DNA of 64,000 nt from Longimicrobium terrae (lineage in GTDB: Bacteria; Gemmatimonadota; Gemmatimonadetes; Longimicrobiales; Longimicrobiaceae), in assembly GCF_014202995.1 (NCBI RefSeq), contig NZ_JACHIA010000001.1, positions 310,001-374,000 on the forward strand. The letters run 5' to 3'. Each line of letters opens with the position of its first letter. Position 1 is the stretch's first letter. A model generated the notes under the pieces. It searched no databases. It was given only the letters and a program-made list of their open reading frames with translations, and was not told the origin of the DNA. The position numbers and the translations under genes were made by a program. Below are positions 61,646 through 64,000 of this stretch, in pieces.

Positions 61646-62169
61646 CAGCGGTCCAGGATGGGGAGAAAGGCGCGCCACGGCCCCACTTCGTCGCGGTACT
61701 GCCTCGCCATCACCCGCGACACCTGGGCGATGTGGGCCAGGTCGTGCGCGACCCACGCAGCCAGCATCTGCCGCAGCGTCACCGTCCCGAAGCGGGGATG
61801 CTCCGCGGTGGCGGCGAACTCCGCTTCATCCAGCCCCCACCCCGCGATCGTGGCGAGGCTCTCGGCGCGCAGGCGTGCGAACGTGTCGAGCAGCGCCTCG
61901 ATCTGGGCACCGGCGAACTCCTCCACCGGCGCCGCCTGGTCGAACGGCGAAAAGGTGCGCGGGCCGTCTTTGCGCAGGAACACGCGCGCGCGGGGAATCC
62001 AGTTGTTGCGCTCCGCGTGGATCAGGTGCGCGACGACCATCCGCGGGCTCCAGCTTTCCGGCCCCTCGTCACCCTCCGTCCACGCGGGCGACAGGCCGCC
62101 GAGCAGCGCACCCAGCACGGCCGGGGTGCGTTCCAGAACCTGCGTCGCGGACACGAGATCAACGTTCAT
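61645..62169 (-). CDS. DinB family protein, coupled to CocE hydrolase
   Basis: A 174-aa protein. The DinB pattern is seen in VVAHLIHAERNNWIPRARVF and LAAWVAHDLAHIAQVSRVMA; three histidines are positioned to bind a metal. The stop codon overlaps the CocE start (TGATG). It is the first gene of a two-gene minus-strand operon; a TTGACA hexamer lies about 85 bp upstream without a clear -10. Confidence 0.85.
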   Translation of the reverse strand: MNVDLVSATQVLERTPAVLGALLGGLSPAWTEGDEGPESWSPRMVVAHLIHAERNNWIPRARVFLRKDGPRTFSPFDQAAPVEEFAGAQIEALLDTFARLRAESLATIAGWGLDEAEFAATAEHPRFGTVTLRQMLAAWVAHDLAHIAQVSRVMARQYRDEVGPWRAFLPILDR

Positions 62170-62593
62170 GGAGCCAACGCCTGGTGAGGGGAGGGTAGCG
62201 ACGCCGGCCGCCGTTTCGCATGCGATTCAACGAGTGCTACGGTGGATTACATGTCAATCATAATACAATTTCGCGCGGGGAGCCGGAATTCGCAATGGAA
62301 TGTCGACAATTCTGACCTACGCTGATTCCTCGCGCCCTTGGCGCGAGCCGCGGTTCAGCGCCCGCGCAGTCAGCGCCCGTCCGGGAGCGCCCAGATCTCC
62401 ATGCGGTTTTCCAGGAACAAGGGGATCGCCACGGTGGTGGCTGGGGTTTCGGGGGGTTCGCGACCGCCGGACCGGCTCACCCCACCACGGAACCACCTCG
62501 CCGGAAACGCCGCGGAAGCCAGCCGCGCTCCCGTCCTCCCGGATGCGCGGGTCCGCACCCGCGGGTGGGTATTCGAGCCGGACGGAAGTTCAC
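62170..62593. other. Upstream region of DinB-CocE operon and intergenic gap
   Basis: A 424-bp region. AT-rich patch at about 62240-62275 (TGTCAATCATAAT at 62252-62264) resembles TGACAATCATCAT before the aldo/keto reductase (11 of 13). No gene is seen; a 62-codon minus frame (62370-62558) is not supported. Confidence 0.5.
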
Positions 62594-63043
62594 CTATCCC
62601 GACATCACCAGCAGACTGGACGTGGCCGACGCGTACAGCGTTCCGGACGCGTCCGTCAGCCGTCCCTCGGCGAATGCGGCGCGGCGGCCGCAGGTGACGA
62701 TCCGCCCTTCCGCGCGCACCACACCGGTGTCGCGGGTGATGGCCCGGTGGTACGCCACCTTGAGCTCCAGCGTGGTAAAGCGCTGCCCCGGCGCCATCTG
62801 GGAGAGGACGGCGTACCCGCAGCAGGAATCCAGGATGGCGGCGGCGAATCCGCCGTGCGCCACCCCCGCCGGGTTGTAGACGTAAAGGTCGGGGGTGGCC
62901 TCCATCACGATGCGCCCGTCATCCACCTCCACCAGCCGGATGTCCAGCGTGTCGGTCAGCCCGGCGCGGCGGCCCGTGGACAGCATGATCCGCAGCTGCT
63001 CGATCCCGCTCAGGTGCCTGCCGATCTGGTCGATCAGCGTCAT
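62594..63043 (-). CDS. PaaI-type hotdog-fold thioesterase
   Basis: A 149-aa protein. The 4HBT/PaaI motif is PAGVAHGGFAAAILDSCCGY, followed by VLSQMAPGQRFTTLELKVAY and VRAEGRIVTCGRRAAFAEGR. It hydrolyses acyl-CoA thioesters; the acyl group is unknown. It lies 34 bp after the GNAT gene and could be co-transcribed with it. Confidence 0.88.
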   Translation of the reverse strand: MTLIDQIGRHLSGIEQLRIMLSTGRRAGLTDTLDIRLVEVDDGRIVMEATPDLYVYNPAGVAHGGFAAAILDSCCGYAVLSQMAPGQRFTTLELKVAYHRAITRDTGVVRAEGRIVTCGRRAAFAEGRLTDASGTLYASATSSLLVMSG

Positions 63044-63077
63044 GGCGGGACTCCCACCCCGGGTTCCGCGCGCGGCA

Positions 63078-63665
63078 TCAGACGGTGCGGAGCCTGGCTT
63101 CCAGCGCCTGTTTCACCGCCGGCCACTCCGCCGCCACGATGCTGAAGACCACGGAATCGCGGATGCGGCCGTCGCGCATGATCATGTGCGAGCGCAGCAC
63201 GCCCTCCTCGCGGGCACCGATCCGCGCGATGGCGGTCCGCGACCTGGTGTTGAGCGCGTCCGTCAGCAGTTCCACCCGGTTGACGCGCCACTGCTCAAAG
63301 GCGTGCCGCAGCATCAGGTACTTGGCCTCGGTGTTCACGTACGTTCGCTGCCACGACCGCGCAATGAAGGTGAAGCCGATCTCCACCCGCAGGTGCCGCG
63401 CTTCCATGGAACGGAACCGGGTGCTGCCCACCACCGCGCCGGAAGCGCGATCGATGGTGGCAAAGGCGAGTTCCCTTCCCGCGCGAAACTGCGTCTCCGC
63501 ATCGCGCAGGAAATCGGGCAGATCGCGCGGATGCGGAACCATGGTGACAGGCACTTCCCAGAGCGCCCCGTCCTCGATCGCCCCCGCAAGGCCGGCAAGG
63601 TGCGCCTCGCCCAGCGGCTCCAGCGTGATCCGCGGGCCCCGCAGTTCGGTCTTTTCGATGATCAT
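63078..63665 (-). CDS. GNAT family N-acetyltransferase
   Basis: A 195-aa protein of the RimJ/RimL-like GNAT fold. The N-terminus LRGPRITLEPLGEAHLAGLA, VGSTRFRSMEARHLRVEIGF and the acetyl-CoA region NTRSRTAIARIGAREEGVLR are typical. It may acetylate a protein N-terminus or a small molecule. Confidence 0.87.
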   Translation of the reverse strand: MIIEKTELRGPRITLEPLGEAHLAGLAGAIEDGALWEVPVTMVPHPRDLPDFLRDAETQFRAGRELAFATIDRASGAVVGSTRFRSMEARHLRVEIGFTFIARSWQRTYVNTEAKYLMLRHAFEQWRVNRVELLTDALNTRSRTAIARIGAREEGVLRSHMIMRDGRIRDSVVFSIVAAEWPAVKQALEARLRTV

Positions 63666-64000
63666 GGACGGAAACTCGGGTGGCGGCCGGACACGGCGGA
63701 TCGATCAGTGGATGAGGAACGGCCCGGCGCCCACACGATGCAATCAGGGGCGGGCGGCGGTCAATCTTGATTCCGGAATCAACCGCCATCATCCACCCGC
63801 GAGGAAACTCCCCACGCGTCAAATCCACCGAAATCGGCTGCGTGGATGGACGCGGCGGAACCACGGCCGGTGTCGTGTCCCGGGAGCGGGAAAGCGGCGT
63901 TGGAGAGCGTGACGGCGGAAAGTGTGCGGTGCGTTTCCCTGCGGTCCCGCCCGGCCCGCATCTTGTAATCTTCCGCCGCGGAAATCCGGAAACGTATGAA
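63666..64000. other. Right-hand edge without a supported gene
   Basis: Contains a perfect 16-bp palindrome TTGATTCCGGAATCAA (63767-63782) flanked by GGCGG/CCGCC. No coding region is convincing before the end of the window. Confidence 0.5.

Noticed and set aside
62370-62558. 62-codon minus-strand frame ending in a plausible C-terminal peptide
   Set aside because: No RBS and no family; the frame is short and could be a remnant, but evidence is insufficient.

Overview
The window is a very GC-rich bacterial chromosome segment with densely packed genes on both strands. The gene content suggests a soil or rock member of Gemmatimonadota, most likely Longimicrobium-like: DUF5916 outer-membrane-type proteins, a BlaI/M56 pair, a reduced ADOP-type ABC permease, a DinB/CocE operon and an enlarged RNA polymerase beta subunit. 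That placement is an inference from gene content; there is no rRNA here.

Layout: 1-4.4 kb, end of a HEAT-repeat protein coupled to an HD-GYP protein, then LtrA. 4.4-10.4 kb (minus strand), a DUF5916 secreted protein and a BlaI - M56 peptidase - small lipoprotein module with a shared dyad motif. 10.5-11.8 kb, an orphan ParA with a small SAP-like partner. 11.8-13.5 kb, two tandem copies of one PIN-toxin/antitoxin operon. 13.7-28.4 kb (minus strand), the conserved tuf-rpmG-secE-nusG-rplK-rplA-rplJ-rplL-rpoB-rpoC cluster, ending in a strong terminator. 28.9-40.7 kb, accessory metabolism and envelope genes: TetR/FAD monooxygenase, cupin, ABC permease, lipoproteins, CsoR, an NCS2 nucleobase permease and an IPT/propeller lipoprotein. 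41-43 kb, tRNA-Gly and tRNA-Thr. Between them lies a 1.7 kb segment bounded by a 30-bp direct repeat of the tRNA-Thr 3' end, holding a two-gene operon of unknown function. 43-48.5 kb, methyltransferase, cysS, an MscS-type channel and a sensor kinase. 48.5-52.3 kb, a Fur-box PepSY membrane protein, an esterase and an aldo/keto reductase. 52.6-63.7 kb, a ComM-type ATPase, a PLP enzyme, a dienelactone hydrolase divergent from a GlxA/AraC regulator, a citrate-synthase-like protein with an HTH domain, DinB proteins, a CocE/NonD hydrolase, a thioesterase and a GNAT acetyltransferase.

The transcription/translation cluster is a single co-oriented unit from a candidate promoter near 28.65 kb to the terminator near 13.73 kb. 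Two of its spacers carry a GTGCCCAGT-type palindromic repeat. In many bacteria tRNA-Thr/Gly genes sit just upstream of tuf; here the same tRNAs, in the same orientation, are about 12.6 kb away, so the accessory block between them looks inserted. The most promising unexplained items are the tRNA-bounded mini-element, the BlaI/M56 operon with its domain paralogue and repeated operator, the duplicated toxin-antitoxin module with an unrecognised antitoxin, and the three expansions in RpoB.
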